Notes: a model not told the origin generated them from the letters alone. Positions 10,196 to 20,507 are shown, numbered from the stretch's first letter. The stretch: DNA of 64,000 nt from Dama dama (GCF_033118175.1 NC_083701.1:8265501-8329500); one strand, 5' to 3'. Made by a program: numbers and translations.

Positions 10196-10330
10196 CGTGT
10201 GTGCTAAGTCACTTCAGTTGTGTCCGACTCTTGGCCACCTGTGGACTGTAGCCCTCCAGGCTCCTCTGTTCATGGGATTCTCCAGGTAAGAATACTGGAG
10301 CGAGTTGCCATTCCCTCCTCCACGGGATCT
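10196..10330 (-). mobile_element. Bov-tA SINE, 5'-truncated, inside LTR
   Basis: GTGTGCTAAGTCACTTCAG.. to ..CCATTCCCTCCTCCACGGGATCT. It lacks the head. The bases on either side (AGATCTCCTGACT and GGATCTCCAGACT) look like a degraded target duplication. Confidence 0.92.
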
Positions 10331-10590
10331 CCAGACTTGGAGGATGAGAAATATGTGGTCTGTGCAGGGCCCATCCTCCTCCTTTTAGTTGTCCTGCTAT
10401 TCTTGTCTTGGAGTTTCAGCCCTCAGGGAGTAAATCCCATATCACTTTACCCTGTGGGGGGATCCATGTACCTCCTGCCTCAGTTTGAACCTTGCTTTAA
10501 TTGATACGCTCCTTGAGCCACTTTTTTCCACCCTAATTATCCTCCACCTTCTCTGGGAAGTGAGTCATTCTCAACAGTGATCTGAGCTTG

Positions 10591-10935
10591 AAAGGGTTTT
10601 ATTGAGGTCTTGCTGCATTTATTATGCAATCCTTGGATCTGTGAGCAAATAGGTATTTATTTAAGGGAAGTAAAAATTTTTGTTTAGGAGGTAAAGCCTT
10701 TTTTTTGTATTGCTTTTATTTTTCCATTGCTTTATATACGTTCATTTTTCATTTTTCTATTTATACATCATCTTGGCCTGTGTGTTTTTGCATTGTCCTT
10801 AATTGTCTGGTATATGCTGAATGGTACAAGGACATGCTTCATAAGTTACAGATGAAGGCATAAGCTCATTAATCCTGTGGTCCATTCTAGCCCTGCTGAT
10901 TAATGGTTATGAAGCTGAATCCAGCCTTTGTACCC
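10591..10935. other. AT-rich unique sequence
   Basis: T-rich runs (10681-10760) and no recognised repeat or gene. May contain an old L1 remnant. Confidence 0.4.
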
Positions 10936-11260
10936 TGACACCAAATTAAATCTTTGAGACAGAGTTTTGGGTGAAGTAGAAAAGAATAGCTTTATTGCTT
11001 TGCCAGGCAAAGGGGGCCACAGCAGGCAAATGCCTTCAGAGCTGTGTCCTGACCCGGCGGCGGGGGGGAGTTGTGAGGAGTTTTATAGTCCAAGGGGACG
11101 GGGTTACTGATATGGATCGGGGTGTGTGCAGGGCCTGCTTTCCTTCAATTCAGAGGTCATCTGTCATCAGGTGATGATGAACAAACTGTGACCTTTCCTG
11201 GAAGAGGCATTGCTTCTTATCAAGTAGTTACCATCTCCTGTTTGGTGGGGGTTTTAGTTC
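10936..11260 (-). mobile_element. Endogenous retrovirus LTR fragment
   Basis: Minus-strand AATAAA at 10991-10996 and TATAAAA at 11081-11087, about 90 bases apart, bracketing a GC-rich stretch (CGGCGGCGGGGGGGAG), as at a U3/R junction. GCTTTGCCAGGCAAAGGGGG is a small palindrome near the polyadenylation signal. No internal retroviral frame adjoins, so it is probably a solo or truncated LTR, distinct from the one at 9576. Confidence 0.65.
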
Positions 11261-11261
11261 T

Positions 11262-11463
11262 GCATACTCGTGCTGAGTCCTGTCTGACTCTGTGACCCCA
11301 CTGACTGTAGCCCACCAGGCTCTTTTTGTCCACGAGATTTCTCAGGCAAGAATACTGGAGTGGGTTGCCATTTCCTCCTCCAGTGAATCTTCCCGATCCA
11401 GGGATCAAACTCCCATCTCCTGCACTGCAAGAGGGTTCTTCACCAGTAGCACCACCTGGGACA
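11262..11463 (-). mobile_element. Bov-tA SINE, near full length
   Basis: TGCTGAGTCCTGTCTGACTC tail side to TTCACCAGTAGCACCACCTGGGA head. Butts directly against an unassigned sequence that recurs near 55.7 kb beside another Bov-tA. Confidence 0.93.
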
Positions 11464-11565
11464 CAGATACCAATACATATGATACACATGTGCATACATG
11501 CACATCTTTTCATAATTAAGTATATGAGATTTGGGGGGTATCATTCTAAAAATTAGACAGGTTGA
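11464..11565. repeat. Unassigned dispersed sequence, copy A
   Basis: AGATACCAATAC.. and ..ATCTTTTCATAATTAAG..ATGAGATTTGGGGGGTATCATT recur at 55707-55905 with few mismatches, also next to a minus-strand Bov-tA head. I do not recognise the family. Confidence 0.75.
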
Positions 11566-11645
11566 ATGAGACCAGGGATTGAACTGGCATCTCTTTCATC
11601 TCCTGCATTGCAGGCAGATTCTTTACCCATTGAGCCATCGGGATG
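11566..11645 (-). mobile_element. SINE head fragment (Bov-tA/Bov-A)
   Basis: ACCAGGGATTGAACTGGCAT.. CTCCTGCATTGCAGGCAGATTCTTTACCCATTGAGCCATCGGGATG. Only the tRNA-like part remains. Confidence 0.88.
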
Positions 11646-12492
11646 AAACGGATCTTGCTGCATCTTTTTAGACCTAGACTGATTCACTGCTGAGGGAGTA
11701 GAGAGCATCTGGGGGTTGCCTAGAAAGCTTGCTGAAATCTTTCTGTGAAGATGTCTGTCCCCTTATCCCTTTGCAGGTGGTTGCAGGGGCCCTGGCAGCT
11801 GGGAAGGGGTCATTCTGCCCTGACAACTTCCCTCTGAATGATGTGTCACAAGCCATCTCTCCCCCCCTGAGCCCTGACTTCATGGCTTCAAAATGCAGCC
11901 CCCCACAGTGCCCTGCCCTTGAATATACTTGCCTGACGCTTGTTATGGAGAATGGGAGTCATCTGCTAGCATCAGAAAAGAGAATTTAGCCAGTGGAGCT
12001 TGATAATAAATGCCTAGGTCACTTCTGCCGAGCTCTATTAGAGGCTGCATCCATCCTGCCGTGCTGGGAGCACTTGGCGGGGCTAGACCGTGAATGACTC
12101 TCTGGCCTAATGTCTCTCCAGGATGCAGGCATGCGTGTGCCTACCTGACACCTCACTATTATATGAAGATGTCCCCTTAGACATGGTAGTAGAATCGGCA
12201 GGGGAAATTTAGGGATGGGGCCTCAGTTCCTAGGGCAGAATTCAAATAGATCGTTAGTGGGAAGCTGCTGAATAGCACCGGGAACTCAGCGTGGTGCTCT
12301 AGAGAGTCACAGGGATGGGCGGAGGGTGAGAGGGTCAAGAAAGAGGGGATATGTGCATGCATATGGCAGACTCATGCTGTTGTGCTGCAGAAGCTAACAC
12401 ACCATTGTGAAGTCATTATACTTCCGTAAAAAGCAAACTGTTGTGTACATCATCTTGAAAAAGTGAAGTTCCTTTTATCAAATCTTAGGAAG
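11646..12492. other. Unique sequence, nothing recognised
   Basis: 847 bases without a recognised repeat. Frames stay below 90 codons and overlap on both strands. Confidence 0.45.
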
Positions 12493-12756
12493 GCAGTATA
12501 ACAGAGTGGTGAAGAGCAAGGATGGTGAAGTCAGATTGGGTGTGAATTCTAGTTTCATCAGTTACTGGCTGAATGACTTGGGGTAACTACTTAATCTCTC
12601 TAAGTCTCAAACCCTGCTTTTGTGAAATGAGAATGACGGTAGTGTCGACTTACGATGATGTGGTGAGAGCCTCATAAGCTGGTGAAGTCCTTACTTAGCA
12701 CAGTGCCCAGCGCATCCAAGGCACTCAGTAAGTGTTGGTTCTTGTTATTGTTGATG
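12493..12756 (+). mobile_element. MIR SINE, nearly complete
   Basis: CAGTATAACAGAGTGGTGAAGAGC head, GAATGACTTGGGGTAACTAC core, TCTCTAAGTCTCAAACCCTGC..GTGAAATGAGAATGA, ending GCACTCAGTAAGTGTTGGTT. Full MIR order. Confidence 0.9.
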
Positions 12757-13436
12757 ATGAGCCCTCTCACTCTCTGCCCTGCAGGACAGATGGACAACGC
12801 AACTCCAGGGGGCGCCATCGCATTGATCTCAATGTCATCAGTGTGGACACTGCTATGGAGTTGTGCAAGAGGCCACTGGTTCCTGCTCACCGCCAGCCCA
12901 GCTTTTTCACTCTGATACATTCTTGGGAATGTGCTCCAGAATCGTGTGCAGTCCCCACAGTGACCTGGGTTTGTAAATCTGCCTCCATTCAGAGCCTTGT
13001 CTCAGCCATAGCCCTGCTCTCTGCTGCCCCTGCTGGTCCTCTATGCCACCTGCACTGGGCACCTTTCTAATTAATTATCTGGGACTGCACTGGTGGTGAT
13101 CTTGCCAATCCAGTCTCTGGAGTCAGGGCCCTAAGTGAAAACCCTAGGAACCCAAAGGACATGAAGAAAAGGTTTCTCTAATTCTGTAGCAAAAATGACA
13201 TTTATATGTCACTTTGATCTGACCAATTATAGCTTCATACTAGAACCCCGAAGTGACAGAGTAGACAGTTCCTTTCAATTTTCCACGTGGAAGACAAGAG
13301 ATTCTAGTTTCAGAAAATAGTTTCTTACACTGACCTATATATGCCAAAGATATGAAGTCCAAGTTGCCTCCTTGATGGGATCTAAGAATACCACGAGGGA
13401 AATAGTGTTGCTAGGGTTCTTTTTTCTTTTAGCTTT
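12757..13436. other. Unique sequence, nothing recognised
   Basis: A splice-acceptor-like CTCTCTGCCCTGCAG precedes open frames at 12.78 kb, but no donor or family match supports an exon. The frames (12682-13070) overlap one another on both strands. Confidence 0.4.
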
Positions 13437-13575
13437 TTAAGATTAAACTTTTTATTTTATATTGGAGTGTAGCCAATAAACAATGTTATGTTAGTTTCTG
13501 GTGGACAGCAAAAGGACTCAGCCATACATAAACATGCATCCATTCTCCTCCAGTCCCCCCTCCCATCCAGGTTCT
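13437..13575 (-). mobile_element. L1 3'-end fragment
   Basis: TTTTATTTTATATTGGAGTG, AGCCAATAAACAATGTTATG, GGACTCAGCCATACATAAAC, TCCCATCCAGG: the complement of a ruminant L1 3' UTR, truncated. Confidence 0.92.
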
Positions 13576-13915
13576 TAAGAAGTCATGTGTCTATCTGCTC
13601 CTCCAGGTCATCAATGGTCGTTCCCGAACCAAATCAGATGAGCAAAAATTGGGGTTTGGAACCACAGGATGCTGGATTCCCTACAGAATCTGTTTCTTCT
13701 GGATTGTGCTTTGGTTTGGTGTCATCAGTACGTGGGGTTTGGGAAAAAATGAGGACCAGTCGTGGATCACTTGCTGTTGGGTCCACTTGAGGAGGCCCAT
13801 CATCACCATGTTGGCCCATCTTGCTGAGGATCTAGGAGGACACGCCTCTGTCCCAGTGCCAGGTGTGAATGGACCTCAGCCTTGATTGCTTTTACCTGAT
13901 GATAAGCTTATCCTG
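13576..13915. other. Unique sequence, nothing recognised
   Basis: Frames up to 100 codons cross the L1 boundary and are not credible. Confidence 0.4.
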
Positions 13916-14062
13916 GACTTCTGTGGACTGGGAACTAGGCTACATCATGTGGGTACGACAGTGTAAGTATAGACATTGTCCTCCCTGAAGCCTTCGGTCT
14001 GTGAGAATACAGACACTAAATAGTTAATTACAGATATCATAACAACTAAAGAATATCACATT
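13916..14062 (-). mobile_element. L2 LINE 3' fragment (diverged)
   Basis: Pattern of 'acattgtcctccctgaagcc', 'gaatacagacactaaatagt' and 'taattacagatatcataac' follows the complement of L2 3' DNA. Low identity. Confidence 0.5.
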
Positions 14063-14635
14063 TTGACTCGGCTTCCAGGAAATTCAGAGCTAAATTTAGA
14101 GTGAGTGTGTAAGTCATTAGTGACTGCATATTTAGCTATAATCATGGTTCCATTTCATATTGCCATTCTGTTTTTGCTTCTTTTTATTTTTCAATTAGGC
14201 TGTCTTAAATTTTCCTGGAACAAAGCCAGTTAGATATTTAAAAGTGAATGCGTACACAGAAACTCAGTGAAAGCCATTCATTGAGAGAGGCTCAAATTTT
14301 GCCTGATTTTTGTCCCTTTGGATGGATAAATGAGGATAGGACGCACTATTTCCTCTGCTGAAAGGCAGATGGTGTGAATCTTATGCTTCAGCCAGTGCTG
14401 TTGGGTAGTGGCTGGATACCAACCTGGGAGAGAGAGCTTGTCTGTCCTGTTATCACCGATTACTCGGAACCAAGTACGTGCTTGGTCTCTACTAGCTGCT
14501 CCATCAATACCGTATTTATTGAATATCTAGTGCAGCAAGAGTGTTATGTAGGATATTATAATTTAAAAAGCACCTTCTTATCTGTCTCTCCTTTGATTCT
14601 GTCAATAGCCACTGTGAGGTCTGTATTAGTGTAAT
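14063..14635. other. Unique AT-rich sequence
   Basis: No gene. The sequence includes TTTAGCTATAATCATGGTTCC and ends near a GCTAGCTGCTG start of the next repeat. Confidence 0.4.
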
Positions 14636-15000
14636 GCTAGCTGCTGTATCATATAGACCCCAAAACGTATAGTGGCTTAGACACAATAGAAGCTTATTTC
14701 TTGTTTGTATGTATCAGTGCTGTGTGGACGCTCCTGGCTGGTAGTTGGCTTTGTCATCTGGAGACTTAAGACCCAGACTCTACCATCCCCTAGGGCCTCA
14801 AAATCATCTGCATCAAGCTTGTAGGAAAGGAAAAGAGTGAAGACACAGCCACTTCCTTAAAGCTCTGATCCGGGCGTGAACACACTGCTTCTGCTCCCAC
14901 TCTTTTGGTGAGAATTAATCTCATGATTACATGTATGTGTGAGGAGAGGCTGGAAAATGGGACAAAATGAGCAGCTGCTTTCCAGGAATAGCTCTGCACT
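14636..15000 (+). mobile_element. Ancient interspersed repeat, family not named
   Basis: CCCCAAAACGTATAGTGGCTTAGACACAATAGAAGCTTATTTCTTG matches the old repeat type with 'caaaacttagtggcttaaaacaa..tttattt'. It continues with ACCATCCCCTAGGGCCTC and ATCATCTGCATCAAGCTTG. I know the motif order but cannot name the family safely. Confidence 0.6.
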
Positions 15001-15221
15001 GCAGAAGAATAGGTAAATTACAGTGCATAAGGAATGTCTGAGTAAGTCTAGAAATCCCCAGACGGAGGTGGTTTCCCTATCTTATACCAAAGTGAGGACC
15101 AGCAAGGGTTTTATTCTGATACTACACACAACAAGTCAAGGCAGAATAACATAGAGTTGTCTTGTCCCTGGTCATGGAGATTACACCCTATCGTTTATGC
15201 AAAAGTCTAAAGAAAATTGAT

Positions 15222-15450
15222 GAGGCTTCCTAGGTGGCTCAGCAGTAAAGAATCTCCCTATAATGCAGGAGACGTGGGTTCAATTCCTGGGTCAGGAAGA
15301 TCCTCTGAAGAAGGAAATGGCAACCCACTCCAGTGTTCTTGCCTGGAGAATCCCATGGACAGAGGGGCCTGGTGGGCTACAGTCCATGGAGTCGCAGAGA
15401 GTCGGGTACGACTGAGCGACTAAACAACAACAACAACAACAACAAAAAAG
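15222..15450 (+). mobile_element. Bov-tA SINE with (AAC)n tail
   Basis: GAGGCTTCCTAGGTGGCTCA head to GTCGGGTACGACTGAGCGAC, followed by a (CAA)n tail at 15424-15445, a common Bov-tA 3' tail. Confidence 0.95.
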
Positions 15451-15579
15451 GTATGGTGTTGTGGCCTAAAAACACATGGTCAACTCATTTTCCTCTTTAA
15501 GGCAGAATTCCTGGATGTTTTGATTCTCTTCACCTTGGTGTAGAAGATGAAACACCCAATTCAGCTTTCAAGACCACAT

Positions 15580-15711
15580 GTGTGTGTATGTGCTAAGTTG
15601 TTCAGTTGTGTCTGACTCTTTGCGACCCCATGGACTGTAGCCCGCCAGGCTCCTCTGTCCATGGGATTCTCCAGGCAAGAATACTGAGTGGGTTGCCATT
15701 TCCTCCTCCAG
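15580..15711 (-). mobile_element. Bov-tA SINE, 5'-truncated
   Basis: GTGCTAAGTTGTTCAGTTGTG to GCCATTTCCTCCTCCAGG. Head absent. Lies 130 bases from an opposed Bov-tA. Confidence 0.94.
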
Positions 15712-15789
15712 GCAAAACTATATGATCCACCCCTAAATACGTGGTCAAGCTTTAGTTCTCGTTGAGTCCATTCATGCATCTGAATGCAT

Positions 15790-16060
15790 CAGGTACTTCT
15801 CTGCTGTTTTTCTCGATGGATTTCCTCTGCTTGAATTGCCTCTTCCTCCCCTTCTTCATCTGTGGAAATCCTGCACATACATCACTGTCCATCCCAAATG
15901 CCACCTTTCCCAAGAAGGCTACTCTGATTTTCCAAGTCAGAAAATCGCTTCCTCTCCTTGTTACTTATCGAGCACTTTGACATAGTGTTCTACTCCTCTG
16001 TTACCACTAAGAGGATGTAAACGTCATGGGGGCAAGGGACTGTCTTACTGGATGGCCCTT
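15790..16060 (+). mobile_element. L2 LINE 3' fragment
   Basis: TGCCTCTTCCTCCCCTTC, AAATGCCACCTTTCCCAAGAAGGC, CTACTCTGATTTTCC, then GGGGGCAAGGGACTGTCTTACTGG: the plus-sense L2 order ending near the 'gggcagggactgtgtct' block. Confidence 0.72.
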
Positions 16061-16287
16061 CACACACACAATCTGCTTCCCATTTAGGCTGATTGCGCTG
16101 GGCTTTGCTCCATTTGAGCTGTTCAGCTCTGCTCTGTCCTTGTTGGGGCACAGATTGATTAGGTCTCACTGACGGATGGATGGATCTAGTGGATCAGCAG
16201 CTTGGCTACATGGACATTTCCTTCCCATCCATGAGAGGATTTGACGTGACTGTGAACAAGTGCAGACCCTGTCCTGGCTCGGTGCTC

Positions 16288-16432
16288 CTGGAACTTTATC
16301 ATGCTTAAGAGTCATGGGGTGATCTTGTTACAGTGCAGACTCTGATATAGGAGACTCCAGGGTGGGACCCATGATCATGCATTTCTAACAAGCTCCCAGG
16401 TGATGCCCAGGACACATTGTGTTGAGAGAATC
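16288..16432 (+). mobile_element. MER5A-like hAT (Charlie) DNA transposon
   Basis: GGTGATCTTGTTACAGTGCAGA, CCAGGGTGGGACCCATGAT, GCATTTCTAACAAGCTCCCAGGTGATGC. The last block is diagnostic for MER5A/B. Internally deleted, non-coding, ancient. Confidence 0.85.
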
Positions 16433-16639
16433 TTATGTTTCATGAAGACTTTGCTTCAAAATAATTCAAAAGCTACTCTTTGAATGTGACCCAATCTTTT
16501 ACTTTCATGACCATTTGAAATCCCAGCTGCATTGTTAGAGATGTACACATCTGGTTAAAAAGAGGAAAATTCAACCCAGCTGGTTTTTGCTTTATTATCC
16601 ATCTGCAGGGCTCACACAGTAGACTGGCAACAATAACAG

Positions 16640-16805
16640 TGGTTGTAATAATGGACAGGGTTGACTAATCACTTATTCTGTAGCCGGCACAAACCCTCTA
16701 GGTTACGATTCCCATTTTCCATAATAGGGAACAGAAGCCTGAGAAAATTTCTAAGGAACACATAGTGTCAGAGCTGGGATTTAAATCCATCTGTGTCTGA
16801 TAGTA
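16640..16805 (-). mobile_element. MIR SINE
   Basis: CCCATTTTCCATAATAGGGA, AGAAGCCTGAGAAAATTTCT, CATAGTGTCAGAGCTGGGATTTAAATCC: the complement of the MIR core and tRNA-like half. Confidence 0.8.
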
Positions 16806-16920
16806 AGTAGTTCTAATAGTAATTAGAACTGAGGGCTTATAACTAATCTATCCTACCTTGGTCATTCCATCTTTTCTGCAGATGCTTGATTTATTTCACT
16901 TCATACGGTCTCTCCCTCAC

Positions 16921-16956
16921 GTGCACACGCACGCGCACGCACACACACACACACAC
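16921..16956. repeat. (CA)n microsatellite
   Basis: CACACGCACGCGCACGCACACACACACACACAC. The CpG-containing imperfect left part grades into a pure CA run of about 9 units. Probably polymorphic. Confidence 0.95.
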
Positions 16957-17089
16957 TCATGTGCCCCACCCCCATCACAAACACAGTCTCAGACAGGTGC
17001 CTGAATGCTCTCTCCAGATGCTTGGTGTCGAGGTGGAGTAAATATCTGGATAAATAATTCTTCTCTGCCAGATGCCATGCGTCTCTCCC

Positions 17090-17400
17090 TCCCTCTCTGG
17101 ATGTTTTGATTACAAACCGAGATCCTCTTGGATGGCTCCCTGCAGAGTTTATAGACCTTCCTCACCTTCGCTCATCAAGGTTCAGAAACCCATTGGTCAC
17201 GTTATCTGGAGTTAATTGCCTCATGGGGTGTTTTGCTCCTGTTTGAACATCTCCGAGCATTAAATCACTCTCGGAGTTCCTATTTCATCAGGGATATTTT
17301 CTACCTGGGTTGGTGTCATTCAACATTAAATCATCTCTCCTCTGGAGTAAAGGTTAGTTTTCTCGCAATTTAATTTATAGTCCCAAGTAGAAAAGAAGAA
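17090..17400. other. Repeat-free block, candidate conserved noncoding element
   Basis: Unique DNA with spaced AT-rich cores: GAGTTAATTGCCTCATGG, GCATTAAATCACTCTCGGAG, ACATTAAATCATCTCTCC and GCAATTTAATTTATAG. TTAAATCA recurs twice about 60 bases apart. No repeat landmark or frame. Conservation is untested. Confidence 0.3.
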
Positions 17401-17512
17401 AGCACCATGGGGCTTGCACTACTTGCCTTGCTAATAATCTTCAGACAGTTATGATTTTAAATTAAGATGCTGATGACAATAAAAATTAAGCAAAATAATG
17501 TGAGTACTAGTA

Positions 17513-17815
17513 ATAAAGTGAAAGTTGCTCAGTCGTGTCTGACTCTTTGTGACCCCATGGACTATACAGTCCATGGAATTCTCCAGGCCAGAATACTGGA
17601 GTGGGTAGCCTTTCCCTTCTCCAGGAGATCTTCCCAACCCAAGGATTGAACCCACATTGAACCCAGGTCTCCCACATTGCAGGCGGATTCTTTTCCAGCT
17701 GAGCCACAAGGAAAGTCCAGGAATACTGGAGTGGGTAGCCTATCGGTTCTCCGACTGATCTTCCTGGCCCAGGAAATGAGCCGGGGTCTCCTGCACTGCA
17801 GGCAGATGCTTTAAT
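17513..17815 (-). mobile_element. BovA2 SINE (dimer)
   Basis: Two Bov-A units: tail side TTGCTCAGTCGTGTCTGACT..CCATGGACTATACAGTCCATGGAATTC, first head GCTGAGCCACAAGGAAAGTCC (about 17717), second unit to GCAGGCAGATGCTTTA. The ACTATACAGTCCATGG palindrome is typical of BovA2. TAATAAA lies on both sides. A small internal duplication (GAACCCACATTGAACCCAGG) is at 17648-17667. Confidence 0.95.
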
Positions 17816-18019
17816 AATAAAAATCACAGTAAACTCCTTACACTTTGGTGTATGTTGTAATCATTGACAATGCTCTTATTAATTGTCTAGCAATAACCCA
17901 GAGAATTTACTAGGCAGATATTAAACAGGAAGACGCACAGATGCAAATCTTGAAGAGCTTCAACCTTCAGGTTATCCTGTTCAGTCTCCACGTCAAATGC
18001 GATAAAGCAGCACGTTTGG

Positions 18020-18180
18020 AGGTGACTCATCCAAGGAGCCTGAGTCTGAATTCAAGGTCTATCACTGACTGGCAGGGACAGCTTGGGGACGACATTGTAT
18101 CTCCCTTAACACAAATTTCTCATCTCTAAAGCGGGGAAACTGCGTAAAATAGATGTAAGATAGAGACACAAAAGATATGA
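18020..18180 (+). mobile_element. MIR SINE fragment
   Basis: GAGCCTGAGTCTGAATTCAAGG, ATCACTGACTGGCAGG, then TCTCATCTCTAAAGCGGGGAA follow the MIR order (tRNA-like half, core, 'catctgtaaaatgggg'). Confidence 0.65.
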
Positions 18181-18479
18181 AACACAGTGGCAATAAAAAA
18201 TGGCAGCCAGTCTGATGGGCAGGTGTCAATCAGACACTCCATCCTCTGCAGCGGGTGAGGTGTAACATCGCTTGCTCCGCTAAACGTGACTCTGACATGT
18301 GGGGGAATTTCAGCCTCCCCACAGCGTCTGCTCTGTAGGGTTTCCATGGCTAATATTGTCTTGGGGTGGGTATCTGAACGAATATCTGTCCTTGCAAACC
18401 ACAGCCTTTGAAATGAGATATTTGAGTCCTACAGACTCGCTGTCAGTCATCCTTCCCTGGGCTGGGTGAGCATTAGTGG
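18181..18479. other. Unique sequence, nothing recognised
   Basis: No repeat landmark. CpG-containing patch around 18260-18290 is too small for a CpG island. Confidence 0.4.
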
Positions 18480-18800
18480 ACGTGTGAGCCTGGGAGCATC
18501 CGCATTTAGCACACATGCTCCTCCTTCCGTGACCCTCGTCTGCTTCCGAGTGTTGTCTTGTTCTCCGATTACACTCTCCACTCCTGATAAATCATCCTAC
18601 TTGCTTATTTCCTCAATGTGCCCAGCCATTTGGTAACCCGTGCAGTTGTTCACACCTGGCAAGCATGTCTCTCTCTCCCCAGCCCTCTCTGCCCTCTGAA
18701 GCTCTGCTCAGCTCCTGACACACTCAGATCTGGTATCTTCTCTGTGAAGTTCCTCCTTAGATCTTTCTTTAGAAATGGCCCCATTTCCCCTTTTTCATTT
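18480..18800 (+). mobile_element. Possible L2 LINE remnant
   Basis: Pyrimidine-rich DNA with CTTCTCTGTGAAGTTCCTCCTTAG and GCTCTGCTCAGCTCC, in the order of the plus-sense L2 3' region. Weak match. Confidence 0.4.
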
Positions 18801-19463
18801 CCTTTTCTCTTGGAGGAAATAGCTTAGATACTGAAATTGTTGCAGGATCTGGATAATATACATGGACACAGACTGGACGATCTACAGTGTACAGCTGGGT
18901 AGGAGGAGATTTATTGATATGAGGGCATTCTCCTGTGATTCAAGATTTAATGTCCTGGCACAGACACCTTGGAGCCAATCCTAATCTGTTGGGATGACTT
19001 CTTGAGACTTGGAAACAGTGCTGGCTTAATGAGATGGAGATGTCTTAGCAGAAAAATGAGAAGGAGGTCTGAAGGCTTGGAGAGATGGGAAGAATAAACT
19101 GAATTTATTATGTGAAACCAGAGTATACTACTTGATTATGTTCCCTGGGAGGGTAGGCAGGACACACCTTTAGTTTAGCCAATAGGGATATACTGCTGGT
19201 TGATGGGGCATGGATTCTGAAAAGTCTGTGGCATTTATGGGCCAGGTTTGACAACAGAAGATGCCCTTGTGATGGACACGATGAGGTCTAACTAGTAGGA
19301 GGGAGGTGTCCACGCTTAACTCCCAGAATCAGGGAGACATCATTACTACCGTATAGGGGACAGCAAGGCCAGAGGGACCACCAGATGATGTGGACTTATA
19401 GGATCGATAGCACTGTTCAGTAGATCACGGTGATCTAAGGGGCCACAGAGATAAGCAGGCGGC

Positions 19464-19524
19464 CAACGAAGATGTAGGTTGACTTGTGTCAAGAGTTGGT
19501 GAAGAGAGGGCTGAAGCTGGCCAT
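19464..19524. repeat. Local direct duplication, copy 1
   Basis: GATGT..TTGACTTGT, CAAGAG and AGGGCTGAAGCTGGCCAT reappear in the same order at 19746-19818, with about 6 mismatches in the last 35 bases. A Bov-tA sits between the copies. Confidence 0.7.
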
Positions 19525-19735
19525 TCCCAGGTGGCATCAATGGTAAAGAATCTTACTGCCAATGAAGAAGATGCAAGAGCGGCAGGTTGAATCCCTGGGA
19601 TGGGAAGATCCTTTGGAGGAGGAAATGGCAACCCACTCCAGTATTCTTGTCCATAATTCCATGGACAGAAGAGCCTGGTGGACTACAGTCCATGCTCAAA
19701 GAGTCAGACACAACTGAAAAATTGAGTACATACAG
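19525..19735 (+). mobile_element. Bov-tA SINE
   Basis: TTCCCAGGTGGCATCAATGG head, GGGATGGGAAGATCCTTTGG, AACCCACTCCAGTATTCTTG, tail AAAGAGTCAGACACAACTG. Small deletion after TATTCTTG. Lies between two copies of a local duplication. Confidence 0.93.
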
Positions 19736-19745
19736 AGTGCATATA

Positions 19746-19818
19746 ACAATGATGTCGCTTGACTTGTATAAATGGAAGAAAATCAAGAGCTGTTGAATAT
19801 AGGGCTAAAGCTAGCCAT
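19746..19818. repeat. Local direct duplication, copy 2
   Basis: Second copy of the 19464-19524 segment, 13 bases longer because of an internal insert after TTGACTTGTAT. Confidence 0.7.
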
Positions 19819-20507
19819 CACCATGGACAACTTGTGGTCTGTCACCCAGTTTCTAGATCTGAGGCCGTTCTCAAACCCAGAATCCCATGTTTGGAGGGGA
19901 AACTGAGTCCCCTCATGGAAGAGATCTGCAAAACAGCAGCAAGCAAATATAGTAACAACACCTCCAGAAGTTCCCCCTAAAACTTGTGACCATTGGCTGG
20001 AGGAACCCTCTGCTGCAGGAAGGATGCAGTATCATCTTTTCGGTTCCTTGCCGTCACTGACCGAGGGGGAAGAACATCTGGGCCTGGGTAGTGTATGGGT
20101 CAGCAGAGTAGATGAATGTGTGAGCTGTACCGCAGCCCCACCCGCGGGATCCCTGGATGACAAGAGCAATGGAAGGGTGCAGAGCAGTGGCCATACACCT
20201 GGTCGTTTAACTGGGTGGAGGGAAGGGAGAGCTAAGCTAGGAAGTATAATATGCTCCAACTCAGGGCCAGTGCTCAGGACTGGATGGAAACCTGGGGAAG
20301 AGGCTGGTGGCTGGACTTTAGTATGTTCAAGGTGCGAGGGTCTTTAATGCCCACCTGAGGGCATCCACAACTGAGAAGGAACCTCGGAACATCCGGGTGT
20401 ATGGGAAGAGTTTTCCAGGAATGCCAGTGTTTATCAGCTGCTCCAGTGCACTCATTGCCATATAATACAGCACATTTTATTTACTGTCTGTCTTGTATAT
20501 AGGAAAT

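Larger units (their letters stand above)
9576..10590 (-). mobile_element. Endogenous retrovirus LTR, interrupted by two SINEs
   Basis: Probable LTR read in reverse. A minus-strand AATAAA lies at 9672-9677 and a TATA-like CATAAAAG at about 9772-9779, about 100 bases upstream, the spacing of a U3/R boundary. Sequence continues between and beyond two SINEs (10073-10195, then 10331 on). No gag, pol or env frame adjoins it. I know the sequence type from ruminant genomes but not its exact family. Confidence 0.55.
18840..20400 (-). mobile_element. Possible old ERV/LTR remnant, SINE-interrupted
   Basis: Minus-strand AATAAA-type signals (18909-18914 and near 19100) and a region with a local duplication (19464-19524 / 19746-19818). 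Texture is that of an old LTR element in reverse, but I see no retroviral domain that I can identify and no clear LTR ends. Confidence 0.3.

Noticed and set aside
12682..13070. Frames after a CTCTCTGCCCTGCAG acceptor-like site
   Set aside because: No matching donor and no recognised protein; part lies in or next to MIR.
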